Shown here piece by piece: positions 1 to 8,410 of a stretch of DNA of 64,000 bases. The first letter of the stretch is position 1. Every line of letters begins with the position of its first letter. Origin of the DNA: CALZBJ01 sp945619025 (lineage in GTDB: Bacteria > Pseudomonadota > Gammaproteobacteria > Cardiobacteriales > Wohlfahrtiimonadaceae); contig CALZBJ010000001.1 of the NCBI GenBank assembly GCA_945619025.1, forward strand, positions 248,001 to 312,000, written 5' to 3'. A program made the position numbers and the translations under genes. The notes beneath the pieces were generated by a model, which saw only the letters and a list, made by a program, of their open reading frames with translations, did not search any database and was not told where the DNA came from.

Positions 1-141
1 ATTTGCCATCTCCGGCAGTGCAACCAGTGATGCGCCCTTCTCTTTAGCCTCACCGACAAATCCTGCAATCACCGCTAAATTTTTCGCTTTATCATTCTGC
101 GTATCGAGCTGAATCACCCCAATCGTTATATTATTTTTCAT
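1..141 (-). CDS. Carbon-nitrogen hydrolase (nitrilase superfamily), N-terminal fragment
   Basis: The first 47 codons of a gene that runs off the left edge. The protein begins MKNNITIGVIQLDTQ and reaches a LPEMAN segment; in the nitrilase/omega-amidase superfamily the Glu of such a PE motif is the first residue of the catalytic Glu-Lys-Cys triad. Family members hydrolyse amides or nitriles in the cytoplasm. The ATG is preceded by GGAGGAGTG, a strong ribosome-binding site. It lies downstream of coaBC on the same strand but behind a terminator, so it is probably a separate unit. The substrate cannot be told from this fragment. Confidence 0.8.
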   Translation of the reverse strand, partial: MKNNITIGVIQLDTQNDKAKNLAVIAGFVGEAKEKGASLVALPEMAN

Positions 142-165
142 CACTCCTCCCTTTTATTCACCCAT

Positions 166-198
166 AAAAAAAGACACCCTCTTAAGATGTCTTTTTTT
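166..198 (-). terminator. Intrinsic terminator downstream of coaBC
   Basis: Inverted repeat with arms AAAAAAGACA and TGTCTTTTTT around an 11-nt loop. It gives a U-run on either strand. It lies between the coaBC stop and the start of the nitrilase-family gene and most likely ends coaBC transcription. Confidence 0.75.
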
Positions 199-234
199 GC
201 AATAAACTGCAATCTTTTAACGCTAAAAACCTGC

Positions 235-1446
235 TTATGTCGGACTCAATTGCGCACTCACTAGTGTAATAATCTCATCGGCAATCGTCTCTTTTGAGGC
301 CTTTTTAAGGGGGTATTCGGTATCATTACGATCAAGAATAATCATCTCGTTACTATCTTGCCCGAAAACTTTACCGCCGGAGACATCATTAATGCAGATC
401 ATATCAAGGTTTTTACGCGCGCGTTTCTCTTTTCCGTGCTGGAGTACATCATTGGTTTCAGCGGCAAACCCAACACAGAAAGGGCGTTTATTTTGGGGAA
501 GACTCGAAACGCTCGCTAAAATATCAGGATTCTTTGTAAGTACGAGCGTCATAGTATCGCTATCATCAGTCTTTTTAAGTTTTTGCGCAGCGGGATGGGC
601 AACGCGATAATCCGCAACGGCAGCGGCGGCAATAAAGATTCCATCAGCATCAACACTTTTAAGTGAGGCAGCTAGCAGTTCTGCAGCCGTTTTAATTGAG
701 ATAAACTCAACGCCCGAAGGCGCCGTTAACGCAACAGGCCCTGAAATTAATGTCACCTCAGCACCGGCTTTTTTCGCACTTTCCGCGAGCGCATAGCCCA
801 TTTTCCCACTGGAATAATTGCTGATGTAACGTACAGGATCGATCTCTTCAACGGTAGGCCCTGCGGTAATCACAACGCGCTTACCCGCCAAAAGAGTCGC
901 TCGTGCTTGCGCTTTTTTACCGTAATGACCCATCAGATAATCTCGAATTTCGAGCGGTTCAGGCATGCGCCCTTTTCCTACTTCACCACAGGCTTGCGAG
1001 CCACTGCCGGGCTCCATAATATCAAGGCCACGCTCACGCAAAAGCGCTAAATTATCTTGAATCGCCGGATTATCCCACATGAGCCGATTCATTCCCGGAG
1101 CGATCACAATCGGGCATGGCGCCGCTAAACAGATCGCGCCCAATAGATCATTGGCAAGCCCGCAGGCGAGTTTAGAAATCGTATTGGCACTTGCTGGTGC
1201 AATCACAATTAGATCCGCCCAGCGGGATAATTCAATGTGCCCCATCCCCGCCTCATGAGCAGGATCGAGAAGATCATAGACCACTGGATTTCCCGATACC
1301 GCCTGCAGTGTGAGTGGCGAAATAAATGCACGCGCACCATCGGTCATCACCACGCGCACCTCGCAATTTTGCTCTTTTAAACGGCGCACTAAATCGGGGG
1401 TTTTATAGGCGGCAATGCTACCGGCAACACCAACAACAATCTTCAT
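235..1446 (-). CDS. coaBC: Bifunctional phosphopantothenoylcysteine decarboxylase / phosphopantothenate-cysteine ligase
   Basis: Two consecutive coenzyme A steps: CTP-dependent ligation of cysteine to 4'-phosphopantothenate, then FMN-dependent decarboxylation to 4'-phosphopantetheine. The N-terminal flavoprotein half (about residues 1-185) holds the active-site His of GHIELSRWADL and the Cys of GSQACGEVGKGRMPEP. The C-terminal ligase half begins near 190 with KRVVITAGPT and carries the nucleotide-binding SNYSSGKMG segment. Length (403 aa) is normal for the fusion. An in-frame GTG two codons upstream exists, but the ATG at 1446 sits 5 nt behind GGAG and is preferred. It follows rng on the same strand after a 105-bp gap. 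Confidence 0.96.
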   Translation of the reverse strand: MKIVVGVAGSIAAYKTPDLVRRLKEQNCEVRVVMTDGARAFISPLTLQAVSGNPVVYDLLDPAHEAGMGHIELSRWADLIVIAPASANTISKLACGLANDLLGAICLAAPCPIVIAPGMNRLMWDNPAIQDNLALLRERGLDIMEPGSGSQACGEVGKGRMPEPLEIRDYLMGHYGKKAQARATLLAGKRVVITAGPTVEEIDPVRYISNYSSGKMGYALAESAKKAGAEVTLISGPVALTAPSGVEFISIKTAAELLAASLKSVDADGIFIAAAAVADYRVAHPAAQKLKKTDDSDTMTLVLTKNPDILASVSSLPQNKRPFCVGFAAETNDVLQHGKEKRARKNLDMICINDVSGGKVFGQDSNEMIILDRNDTEYPLKKASKETIADEIITLVSAQLSPT

Positions 1447-1511
1447 TTTCACTCCTTTTTAGAGGGGCAATCTTTTCTGTTTTCTAGCTTTGTTTCTATT
1501 TCTGTTTTTTA

Positions 1512-1525
1512 TTGGATCAATCCAA
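1512..1525. repeat. Short perfect dyad between rng and coaBC
   Basis: TTGGAT-CA-ATCCAA, a 6-2-6 inverted repeat about 65 bp upstream of the coaBC start. It has no U-run typical of a terminator. It may be a protein-binding site or chance. It shares ATCAATCCA with the dyad at the trpB promoter (20452-20465). Confidence 0.3.
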
Positions 1526-1551
1526 CGAGATCGCAACAATTCGGTCGGCAA

Positions 1552-3054
1552 CTACATCGGCACAATATCGAACTGCTCGACGCTGTAGAGCTCTTCCGGT
1601 TGCAGACGAATATTGGTATCGATAATATTTTGCAATTCCGCAACACTATGAGCTTCTTCATCGAGAAGTCTCTCGACGACTTGCGTTGATGCTAATACTA
1701 AAAATTCTTTCACATTCGGATACTGACGCGACTCGCGTAATAGCTCGCGAAACACCTCTAAACAGACCGTTTCACTCGTTTTTACGTAACCTTTTCCTTG
1801 GCATTTCGGGCACGGCTCACAGAGAACATGCTCAAGGCTTTCTCGGGTGCGTTTCCGCGTCATCTGCACAAGTCCTAGGCTCGTCACTTCACTAATTGTG
1901 GTGCGCGCGTAATCTTGCGAGAGATAAAAGGCAAGCTCATCAAGAACGCCCTGTTTATGCGCCTCACTCTGCATATCGATAAAGTCGATGATAATAATGC
2001 CGCCGAGATTGCGTAATCGCACTTGGCGAGCAAGGGCTTGCGCCGCCTCTAAATTAGTCTTAAAAATGGTCTCTTCGAGATTGCGATAGCCGACAAATGC
2101 ACCGGTATTCACGTCGATCGTCGTCATCGCTTCGGTCTGTTCAATCATCAGATATCCGCCCGATTTCAGGGGAACGCGTTTTTCAAGCGCGCGTTCAATC
2201 TCTTCTTCAATATTGAAAAGATCAAAGATCGGACGAGAGCCTTGGTAGACCTCAATCCGTTCGGTTAATTCAGGTAAAAAACTCTGAGTAAACTCGATCA
2301 TATTCTCATAAGCTTCATGAGAGTCGATGCGAACGCGCTTAATATCTTTACTGATATAGTCACGCAAAATGCGCATCTCAAGCGGGAAATTCCCATAAAT
2401 AATCTCACCGACTTTCGCCTTTTTCATGCGGCCGGTGATATTTCCCCAAAGACGGCTTAGAAACTGCATATCAGCACGCAGCACCCAAGGATCAACGCCC
2501 TCCGCTGCCGTTCGCGCAATATAGGCTCCGCCAATCTCTTCTTGGAAAAACTGGAGCGAGGTTTTAAGACGATCGCGCTCCTCTTCGTCATCAATTCGAA
2601 TGGAAACGCCGATAATATCGGAATCCGCAAGATGGACTAAATAGCATGAAGGAATCGAAATTTGCGTCGTAATTCGCGCCCCTTTCGTCCCGAGCGGATC
2701 TTTAATCACCTGTACGATAAGCTCTTGCCCTTGACGGACGAGCTGGCTAATATCGATCGGTTTTTTAGGCTCCTGCGAACCGCCAAGCTCGTGCTCAAGC
2801 GTCTCTTTATCATCCGTTAGATCAAAGCGTTTTTGAATGTCGCTTACATGCAAAAAGGCAGCGCGTTCAAGGCCGATATCGACAAACGCCGCCTCCATGC
2901 CAGGCAAAACGCGAACAACGACCCCTTTATAAATATTGCCCACTAGACCACGCTTCTCTTCGCGTTCGATCAATATCTCTTGAAGGGTTCCGTCGGTAAT
3001 TACCGCTGCACGCGTCTCTTTAGGCGTAATATTAATGAGGATTTCGTTGTTCAT
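1552..3054 (-). CDS. rng: Ribonuclease G
   Basis: Single-strand-specific endoribonuclease of the RNase E/G family, used in 16S rRNA 5'-end maturation and mRNA turnover. The S1-like domain occupies about residues 35-130 (RGLVGNIYKGVVVRVLPGM). The catalytic DNase-I-like part has TIDVNTGAFVG, whose Asp ligates Mg. The zinc-link cysteines are in CEPCPKCQGKG (about 412-418). Length 500 aa fits RNase G and excludes the long C-terminal scaffold of RNase E. The ORF opens with GTG at 3060, but the ATG at 3054 matches the family N-terminus. It starts 6 bp after the pgk stop, so translation is probably coupled to pgk. Confidence 0.93.
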   Translation of the reverse strand: MNNEILINITPKETRAAVITDGTLQEILIEREEKRGLVGNIYKGVVVRVLPGMEAAFVDIGLERAAFLHVSDIQKRFDLTDDKETLEHELGGSQEPKKPIDISQLVRQGQELIVQVIKDPLGTKGARITTQISIPSCYLVHLADSDIIGVSIRIDDEEERDRLKTSLQFFQEEIGGAYIARTAAEGVDPWVLRADMQFLSRLWGNITGRMKKAKVGEIIYGNFPLEMRILRDYISKDIKRVRIDSHEAYENMIEFTQSFLPELTERIEVYQGSRPIFDLFNIEEEIERALEKRVPLKSGGYLMIEQTEAMTTIDVNTGAFVGYRNLEETIFKTNLEAAQALARQVRLRNLGGIIIIDFIDMQSEAHKQGVLDELAFYLSQDYARTTISEVTSLGLVQMTRKRTRESLEHVLCEPCPKCQGKGYVKTSETVCLEVFRELLRESRQYPNVKEFLVLASTQVVERLLDEEAHSVAELQNIIDTNIRLQPEELYSVEQFDIVPM

Positions 3055-3060
3055 AATCAC

Positions 3061-4236
3061 TTATTTTGCTCTTTTTTCTAACATTTCAACTGCAGGCAAT
3101 ACTTTTCCTTCCAATAACTCAAGGAATGCACCGCCCGCCGTTGAGATATAGGAGATATTCTCCGTCAATCCAAAGGTTTCAACCGCCGCAACCGTATCGC
3201 CACCGCCAGCAATGGAAAACGCATCACTTTTTGCAATCGCTTCACCCAATACTTTGGTACCGTTGGCAAATTGTGGGAATTCAAACACGCCTACAGGACC
3301 GTTCCAAACGATGGTTTTCGCATCTAACATAATTTTTGCGTAAAGCTCTGCGGTTTTTGGGCCGATATCGAGAATCATCTCATCATCCGCGACATCGTCA
3401 GCTGCTTTCTCAATCGCTTCTGCATCTTTTGAAAATGCTTTTCCTACCACCACATCGATCGGAAGGGGGATCTCTTTACCTTGCGCCTCTGCTTTCGCAA
3501 AGAGGGCTTTCGCATCCTCCACTAAATCCATCTCAACCAAGCTATTGCCAACGCTATAGCCTTTCGCCGCGAGAAGCGTATTGGTAATTCCGCCGCCTGG
3601 AATAAGCGCGTCAACTTTATCTAAAAGATGATTTAATACGGTAAGTTTTGTCGAGACTTTCGCGCCGCCTACGATCGCAACCATTGGCGATTTCGGTGCG
3701 TGAAGCGCTTGTCCAAGCGCCGTTAATTCATCGGCTAAAAGAAGGCCTGCCGCCACTTCGTCGGCGTAAAGACCGACACCATAAGTCGATGCTGCTTTAC
3801 GGTGCGCCGTTGCAAATGCGTCCATCACATAGACATCACACAGCGCGGCCATTTTTTTAGAAAGCGCCTCATCACAGGCTTTTTCGCCCGCTAAGAAACG
3901 GCAATTTTCTAATAATTTAACCTCGCCGGCCTTAACCTCAACGCCGTCGATCCACTCTTTAACTAACGGTACGTCAAAACCAAGTGCATTTGAAAGCCAT
4001 GCAGCCACCGGCGCAAGTGAAAACTCATCACTATACTCCCCTTCCGTTGGGCGACCTAAATGACTCATCACAAGGACACCCGCGCCCATTTCAAGCGCTT
4101 TTTTGATGGTCGGAAGCGATGCAACTAAGCGTGCATCTGAGGTAATCGCGCCATTTTCAAGCGGAACGTTTAAATCTTCACGGATCAGAACGCGCTTGCC
4201 ATTTAAGTCTAACGCGGTTAATTCATTAAATTTCAT
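3061..4236 (-). CDS. pgk: Phosphoglycerate kinase
   Basis: Glycolytic/gluconeogenic enzyme transferring phosphate between 1,3-bisphosphoglycerate and ADP in the cytoplasm. The substrate-binding N-domain carries REDLNVPLENGAI and MSHLGRPTEG. The nucleotide-binding C-domain carries GGAKVSTKL and the Gly-rich IAGGGDTVAAVE. At 391 aa it is of normal length. It lies 21 bp downstream of trxB and directly upstream of rng on the same strand, rather than in the gap/fba cluster common in enterics. Confidence 0.98.
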   Translation of the reverse strand: MKFNELTALDLNGKRVLIREDLNVPLENGAITSDARLVASLPTIKKALEMGAGVLVMSHLGRPTEGEYSDEFSLAPVAAWLSNALGFDVPLVKEWIDGVEVKAGEVKLLENCRFLAGEKACDEALSKKMAALCDVYVMDAFATAHRKAASTYGVGLYADEVAAGLLLADELTALGQALHAPKSPMVAIVGGAKVSTKLTVLNHLLDKVDALIPGGGITNTLLAAKGYSVGNSLVEMDLVEDAKALFAKAEAQGKEIPLPIDVVVGKAFSKDAEAIEKAADDVADDEMILDIGPKTAELYAKIMLDAKTIVWNGPVGVFEFPQFANGTKVLGEAIAKSDAFSIAGGGDTVAAVETFGLTENISYISTAGGAFLELLEGKVLPAVEMLEKRAK

Positions 4237-4257
4237 CTAGTTTTCCTTCTGGTTACA

Positions 4258-5211
4258 TTACTTTTGACGAGCTAAAAAACGTTCAGCATCCAATGCTGCC
4301 ATACATCCCGTTCCTGCGGAGGTGATCGCTTGACGGTAATTGGAATCCATCACATCGCCACATGCGAAAACGCCGGCTAAATTGGTTGCGGTTGCATTGC
4401 CATTAATGCCCGATTGCACCACGATATAGCCATCGCGCATCTCTAAAGCATCGGTGAAAAGATCGGTATTGGGCGCATGGCCGATCGCAATAAAGACCCC
4501 TTCAAGATCGAGCTTTTTGATTGATTCATCATTCACATTACGAATATTGATCCCCGTAACAACGCTCTCATCGCCTAACACCTCATCAAGCACTGAGTCA
4601 AGGTGAAGTTCAATTTTACCTTCATTAACACGATCCATCAGTTGATCGATCATAATTTTTTCCGCGCGGAATGTATCACGGCGGTGGATTAAATGCACTT
4701 TTGAAGCAATATTACTGAGATAGAGCGCTTCTTCTACAGCGGTATTACCGCCGCCTACCACCGCGACTTCTTGATCGCGATAGAAGAATCCATCACAAGT
4801 TGCGCAAGCAGAAACGCCTTTTCCCATATATTTTTCTTCAGAAGGAAGGCCCAAATATTTTGCTGAAGCACCCGTTGCGATAATAAGCGCATCACAGGTG
4901 TAAGAACCGTAATCACCCACAAGGGTAAAGGGACGTTTTGAAAGATCAACACTTGAGATCTGATCCATCACCATTTCAGTGCCAAAACGCTCGGCATGAG
5001 CCTGCATATTTCCCATTAATTCTGGGCCTTGAAGCCCTTCTTTTCCACCGGGCCAGTTATCAATATGGGTAGTGGTAGTGAGTTGCCCGCCCATCTGCAT
5101 ACCGGTAATTAAGAGCGGATTAAGGTTCGCACGCGCCGCATAAAGTGCCGCAGTGTAACCCGCAGGTCCCGAACCAATAATAATAAGAGGAGCATGACGT
5201 TGAGTACTCAT
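4258..5211 (-). CDS. trxB: Thioredoxin-disulfide reductase
   Basis: FAD enzyme that passes NADPH electrons to thioredoxin in the cytoplasm. Seen in order: FAD-binding GSGPAGYTAALYAARA (about 12-28), redox-active CATC (Cys136/Cys139), the NADPH-site GGGNTAVEEA (153-162) and the C-terminal FAD motif GVFACGDVMD. Length 317 aa is that of the low-molecular-weight bacterial type. It is the first gene of a trxB-pgk-rng run, with a TATAAT upstream that abuts the terminator of the preceding operon. Confidence 0.97.
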   Translation of the reverse strand: MSTQRHAPLIIIGSGPAGYTAALYAARANLNPLLITGMQMGGQLTTTTHIDNWPGGKEGLQGPELMGNMQAHAERFGTEMVMDQISSVDLSKRPFTLVGDYGSYTCDALIIATGASAKYLGLPSEEKYMGKGVSACATCDGFFYRDQEVAVVGGGNTAVEEALYLSNIASKVHLIHRRDTFRAEKIMIDQLMDRVNEGKIELHLDSVLDEVLGDESVVTGINIRNVNDESIKKLDLEGVFIAIGHAPNTDLFTDALEMRDGYIVVQSGINGNATATNLAGVFACGDVMDSNYRQAITSAGTGCMAALDAERFLARQK

Positions 5212-5254
5212 AATCGTTTATTCTTCCTGAAATTTTACAAAAAGTGAAACCATT

Positions 5255-5260
5255 ATTATA
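5255..5260 (-). promoter_or_regulatory. Candidate -10 element for trxB
   Basis: Perfect TATAAT on the minus strand, a few bases past the U-run of the terminator at 5265-5290. The -35 position falls inside the terminator hairpin and has no good TTGACA match, so the promoter is tentative. The distance to the trxB ATG (about 44 bp) is reasonable. Confidence 0.45.
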
Positions 5261-5264
5261 CAAT

Positions 5265-5290
5265 AAAAAAGCCTGCGAATCGCAGGCTTT
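5265..5290 (-). terminator. Terminator of the GTPase/roadblock operon
   Basis: AAAGCCTGCGA paired with TCGCAGGCTTT, a nearly loopless palindromic stem followed by a U-run on the minus strand. It lies 33 bp beyond the stop of the roadblock gene and closes the five-gene operon that begins at 8782. Confidence 0.85.
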
Positions 5291-5322
5291 CAAAAACTTT
5301 CAGGACTTCAGAAAAAGCCCAA

Positions 5323-5685
5323 TTATAATAGAGGTTTAATCGCTTCTGATGCTCGTTTGATATCAAGGAAGATCAGACCTAAACGTGCATTTGATTTAGC
5401 CAATACAGAGAGTACTGCATCTGGGCCAGCCGAGGTCAAAATCACATATCCTTGCGATCCTTTTACCAATACCTGCTCGAGTTCACCACGAACGAGTTCT
5501 TCAGATGTGCGGATACCAAGTGAGAGCATCGCAGCACTCATCGCTGCTACGTGGTCCTCATCCACATTCGATGGTAAAAGTGAACTAATAATTAAACCAT
5601 CCGTTGACAGAATAGCCGATGCTTCCACATCCGCTGATGTTCCGTTCAATTCACTTAAAATTGATGTTAATACTTCTTCGCGCAT
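5323..5685 (-). CDS. Roadblock/LC7 domain protein (MglB-like)
   Basis: A 120-aa single-domain protein of the roadblock/LC7 superfamily. Such proteins dimerise and often act as GTPase-activating or scaffolding partners of MglA-type small GTPases. Visible are the opening helix (EEVLTSILSELNG), the strands ASAILSTDGLIISSLLP and VEQVLVKGSQGYVILTSAG-like segments, and the terminal helix. It is the last gene of an operon that also encodes a MglA-like GTPase, which supports a GAP/partner role by inference. No membrane segment or signal peptide is seen. Confidence 0.8.
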   Translation of the reverse strand: MREEVLTSILSELNGTSADVEASAILSTDGLIISSLLPSNVDEDHVAAMSAAMLSLGIRTSEELVRGELEQVLVKGSQGYVILTSAGPDAVLSVLAKSNARLGLIFLDIKRASEAIKPLL

Positions 5686-5729
5686 ACAAACCTCATATTA
5701 ATTTATGTAAATTTTACCCTCAAAAATTA

Positions 5730-6365
5730 TTATACTACAGAATTGCCATAACGGTAGGTTAAAAGCCAAACGATGTCTCTAAATGTCCGTTGATTTAAAA
5801 AGGGAGTATCCCCGATCGTGAGCGTAAATACTACGCCCGACACATCTAACATAACAAACCCAAGTTTACTAATTCCTTGGTTATTAACCACGGCCGTTGC
5901 AGCATACTCCTTATTTAACGATTGCGATAAGAAGTTTTTGTACGTTGAAAAAATCGTACTAAACTCACTACTCACGACCGCTAACTGTTCAATATCTTCA
6001 GGAGCAAATCCTGTACTACTAATTTGAAAACCGTTACTGTCGATTAAAAGTGTCTTCCCTGAACTTGAGAGTAGACGTAAAAGAGTGGGTAATTCTTTAT
6101 GAATATTGATATCAGGAACTCCAACCGGCTCATTCTCTGCTTGCACAAAGTGGCGCACTTGAAGCTGATATAGAACCGCTTCTGCGAGCTTTTCATCTTC
6201 GAGCTCGGTAAGTTCTAACAACGATTCTTGAGTTAATTTAGGACTCACTTTCATATTCAGAAGTTTCATTAAGACCTCTTTGGTCTTACTCTCTTCTGTT
6301 GTACTTGTTGCAAACAGTGCGCCTCGCGGGGTCACCGTTAAATATTGAGCTTCCTTTTTTTCCAT
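5730..6365 (-). CDS. Uncharacterised protein of the GTPase operon, possibly a divergent roadblock protein
   Basis: A 211-aa soluble protein that I do not recognise. The first 80 residues look helical and acidic (LLELTELEDEKLAEAVLYQLQVRHFVQ), like a small winged-helix or adaptor domain. Residues about 90-205 alternate strands and helices (KTLLIDSNGFQISSTGF, AAVVNNQGISKLGFVMLDVSGVVFTLTIGDT) in a way resembling a roadblock/longin fold. It starts 3 bp after the GTPase stop, so it is translationally linked to it. A role as a second regulator or effector is an inference from position. Confidence 0.6.
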   Translation of the reverse strand: MEKKEAQYLTVTPRGALFATSTTEESKTKEVLMKLLNMKVSPKLTQESLLELTELEDEKLAEAVLYQLQVRHFVQAENEPVGVPDINIHKELPTLLRLLSSSGKTLLIDSNGFQISSTGFAPEDIEQLAVVSSEFSTIFSTYKNFLSQSLNKEYAATAVVNNQGISKLGFVMLDVSGVVFTLTIGDTPFLNQRTFRDIVWLLTYRYGNSVV

Positions 6366-6368
6366 ATC

Positions 6369-6893
6369 TTACTTAACCCGTAATACGATCTCTTCAACCA
6401 GTCTTGCCACCTCTGCACGACTCCGAGGATCCACACAACGTGTTAAATCCTGCCCACCATAGCGATTATTCAGCGCCACGCGATACTGTTCTGCGACCGC
6501 TGGATCGGCTAAATCGACGTGGGTAAATCCTACCATAAATGGCATACGTTCGATAAAGCGTGTATATTCGCCAACAATTTTGTAGAGATGCTCTTCTGAT
6601 GTGACGGTTGAAAGATCTACAAGAATAATAACCCCAAGGCATCCTTCGGAAAGGATATCGAGCATAAACTCAAATCGCCCTTGCCCTGGCGCTCCATAGA
6701 TATGAAGCTTTTTTTCACTACCAAACGGGAGCGTACCATAATCCATCGCTACCGTTGTTTCATGTTTAATATTTTTAACATCGTCTGTAGGCTTTACCTC
6801 TGTGGTTAACACATTATCGCCACATAATGTTTTAACAGCCTCTGTTTTTCCCGAGGCTACCGGTCCGACAAATAAAATCTTATATTGCTTCAT
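6369..6893 (-). CDS. MglA-like small GTPase
   Basis: A 174-aa Ras-like P-loop protein. Seen: Walker A GPVASGKT (10-17), a Thr pair in HETTVAMDYG (switch I, G2), a G3-like YGAPGQGRFEF (67-75) in place of DxxGQ, and a G4-like THVD (124-127) in place of N/TKxD. The layout matches the bacterial Mgl/Srprb-like GTPases that act as polarity or motility switches together with roadblock proteins. Such a partner is encoded in the same operon. The altered G3 and G4 leave nucleotide specificity and hydrolysis uncertain. No lipid-modification signal is seen. Confidence 0.8.
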   Translation of the reverse strand: MKQYKILFVGPVASGKTEAVKTLCGDNVLTTEVKPTDDVKNIKHETTVAMDYGTLPFGSEKKLHIYGAPGQGRFEFMLDILSEGCLGVIILVDLSTVTSEEHLYKIVGEYTRFIERMPFMVGFTHVDLADPAVAEQYRVALNNRYGGQDLTRCVDPRSRAEVARLVEEIVLRVK

Positions 6894-6910
6894 CTACCCA
6901 ATCCTACAAT

Positions 6911-8395
6911 CTACAATTGTTTTAATTCTTCTAATAACATATTCAGGTCATCTTGCTTATTTTGCTCACGCGCAGCTTCTTCTTCAAGCTCAGCGGTGCG
7001 ATCACGCTCTTTAAAAAGCCCTAAGATCGCCGCAACCACATAAAATGAGAAGATATATCGTTGCGGAAGTAGCAACTGCCCTACAAGTTCTTTTAAGGTC
7101 GCTGGCGCATCTGCCCACGCCTCTTTCACTCGATTAATCTCGGGAAGTTTCAGTTGCGTAAAGATCTTATGTTCAGGCTGCATTAGCTGATACGGCTCAT
7201 CAACGCTCGTCCCTTCAGGAAGGCGACCACGAGATGACCAAAGCGCTAATACGGCGATCAAATAATCAAGATTGGAATAATAGACCACATCATATTTTTG
7301 GACATATTCCGCTTGTGCCTGAGATGTTTCTAAGATGTCAATTTCAGGGGCATCACGCAGAGGCATCAATGAAATTGCATATAAACTCGTTTCCGGAAGA
7401 CTGGTGTAAACGGACTGATCTTTTGGATGGATCAGCATATAGTCGTTATCGACTGTTAGCACCACAGGGCGCATCGCTTCAAGCGCAATCGATTTTGCTT
7501 CCGCAACGTAATGACCTAAATAATCGGTCACATTAAAAAATGTTTGGAGCGGGAGATGATCAAGGCTCACATCTTGTGATTGACCACAGATTTTCTTACT
7601 ATCTGCCGCTTGTTTGTATTCAAATGGATAGAGGCGAACGCCGTAAAGTGCCGCACCTGGCGCAAATTTGTCGCGCCCTTTCTCTTTTTCAGCATCGGCT
7701 TCTTCTTTCGCAGGACCTGTTTCTGCAGGGGTAAAACTGGCTGCCGCAACGTCTCTTTTAGCTTGCTCGGCTTTTTCTGCCGCTGCTTTCGCTTCAGCTT
7801 CTGCCTTACGAGCCGCTTCCGCTGCCGCTTTTGCCGCGCGTTCTGCTGCATCTCGTTCGGCCGCTTCTTTTTCAGCACGGGCTTTACCTGCTTCAATTGC
7901 CGCACGTTCCGCCGCTTCTTGCTCCGCTTTTGCTTTGGCTTCCGCTTCCGCTTTTAGGCGCGCTTCTTCCTCTGCTTTTTCACGGTCATTTCCCGCTTTA
8001 TGAGCTTGCTGTAACGACGCTAAATATTGGTCGCTGTGAAATTTCGCAAAGGGGTTCCCTTGCGCTTTCGCTTCACCGGCGCCCATTTCATGATTGTCTA
8101 ATTCTTTGGAAACATCTAATAATGTTTTAACAAGATCATCGCTTTTAAGCGGTTTTTGGATCACATGAGGATGTTCGTTATAACGACTCACCATCACTGT
8201 CATAATGACCGCATATTCCATCGATTCGTCACGAATATAACGAATCCCATCAACCGAGTCCCCATCAATTAAGAGAAGTGATGCGCTCTGATCGATAATA
8301 AATTTTTGCTGTTGGTGGCGTGACAGGACGAGTTTAATCCCCGCTTCTGTCCGCGAATCGACCCCTACTAACTTAACTCTCACTGCATTACTCAT
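6911..8395 (-). CDS. Degenerate receiver domain / Ala-Glu-Lys coiled-coil protein
   Basis: A 494-aa protein with three parts. Residues 1-105 resemble a CheY-like receiver: a possible phospho-acceptor Asp at 44 (LLLIDGDS) and a Lys81-Pro82 pair before the last helix, but only one Asp in the N-terminal acidic pocket, so phosphorylation is doubtful. Residues about 135-225 are a long coiled coil of AEAEAKAKAE-type repeats. Residues about 250-460 form a domain I do not recognise, with many aromatics, ending in a short acidic helix. It lies 17 bp upstream of the GTPase. A scaffold or input role for the GTPase is an inference. The Ala-rich repeat gives long spurious ORFs on other frames. Confidence 0.65.
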   Translation of the reverse strand: MSNAVRVKLVGVDSRTEAGIKLVLSRHQQQKFIIDQSASLLLIDGDSVDGIRYIRDESMEYAVIMTVMVSRYNEHPHVIQKPLKSDDLVKTLLDVSKELDNHEMGAGEAKAQGNPFAKFHSDQYLASLQQAHKAGNDREKAEEEARLKAEAEAKAKAEQEAAERAAIEAGKARAEKEAAERDAAERAAKAAAEAARKAEAEAKAAAEKAEQAKRDVAAASFTPAETGPAKEEADAEKEKGRDKFAPGAALYGVRLYPFEYKQAADSKKICGQSQDVSLDHLPLQTFFNVTDYLGHYVAEAKSIALEAMRPVVLTVDNDYMLIHPKDQSVYTSLPETSLYAISLMPLRDAPEIDILETSQAQAEYVQKYDVVYYSNLDYLIAVLALWSSRGRLPEGTSVDEPYQLMQPEHKIFTQLKLPEINRVKEAWADAPATLKELVGQLLLPQRYIFSFYVVAAILGLFKERDRTAELEEEAAREQNKQDDLNMLLEELKQL

Positions 8396-8410
8396 AACTA
8401 TATCTCAGCC

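Noticed and set aside
7567..7957. Several long overlapping frames rich in Arg/Lys or Cys/Phe
   Set aside because: They are shadows of the Ala/Glu/Lys coiled-coil repeat in the gene at 6911-8395 and have no ribosome-binding sites or family-like sequence.
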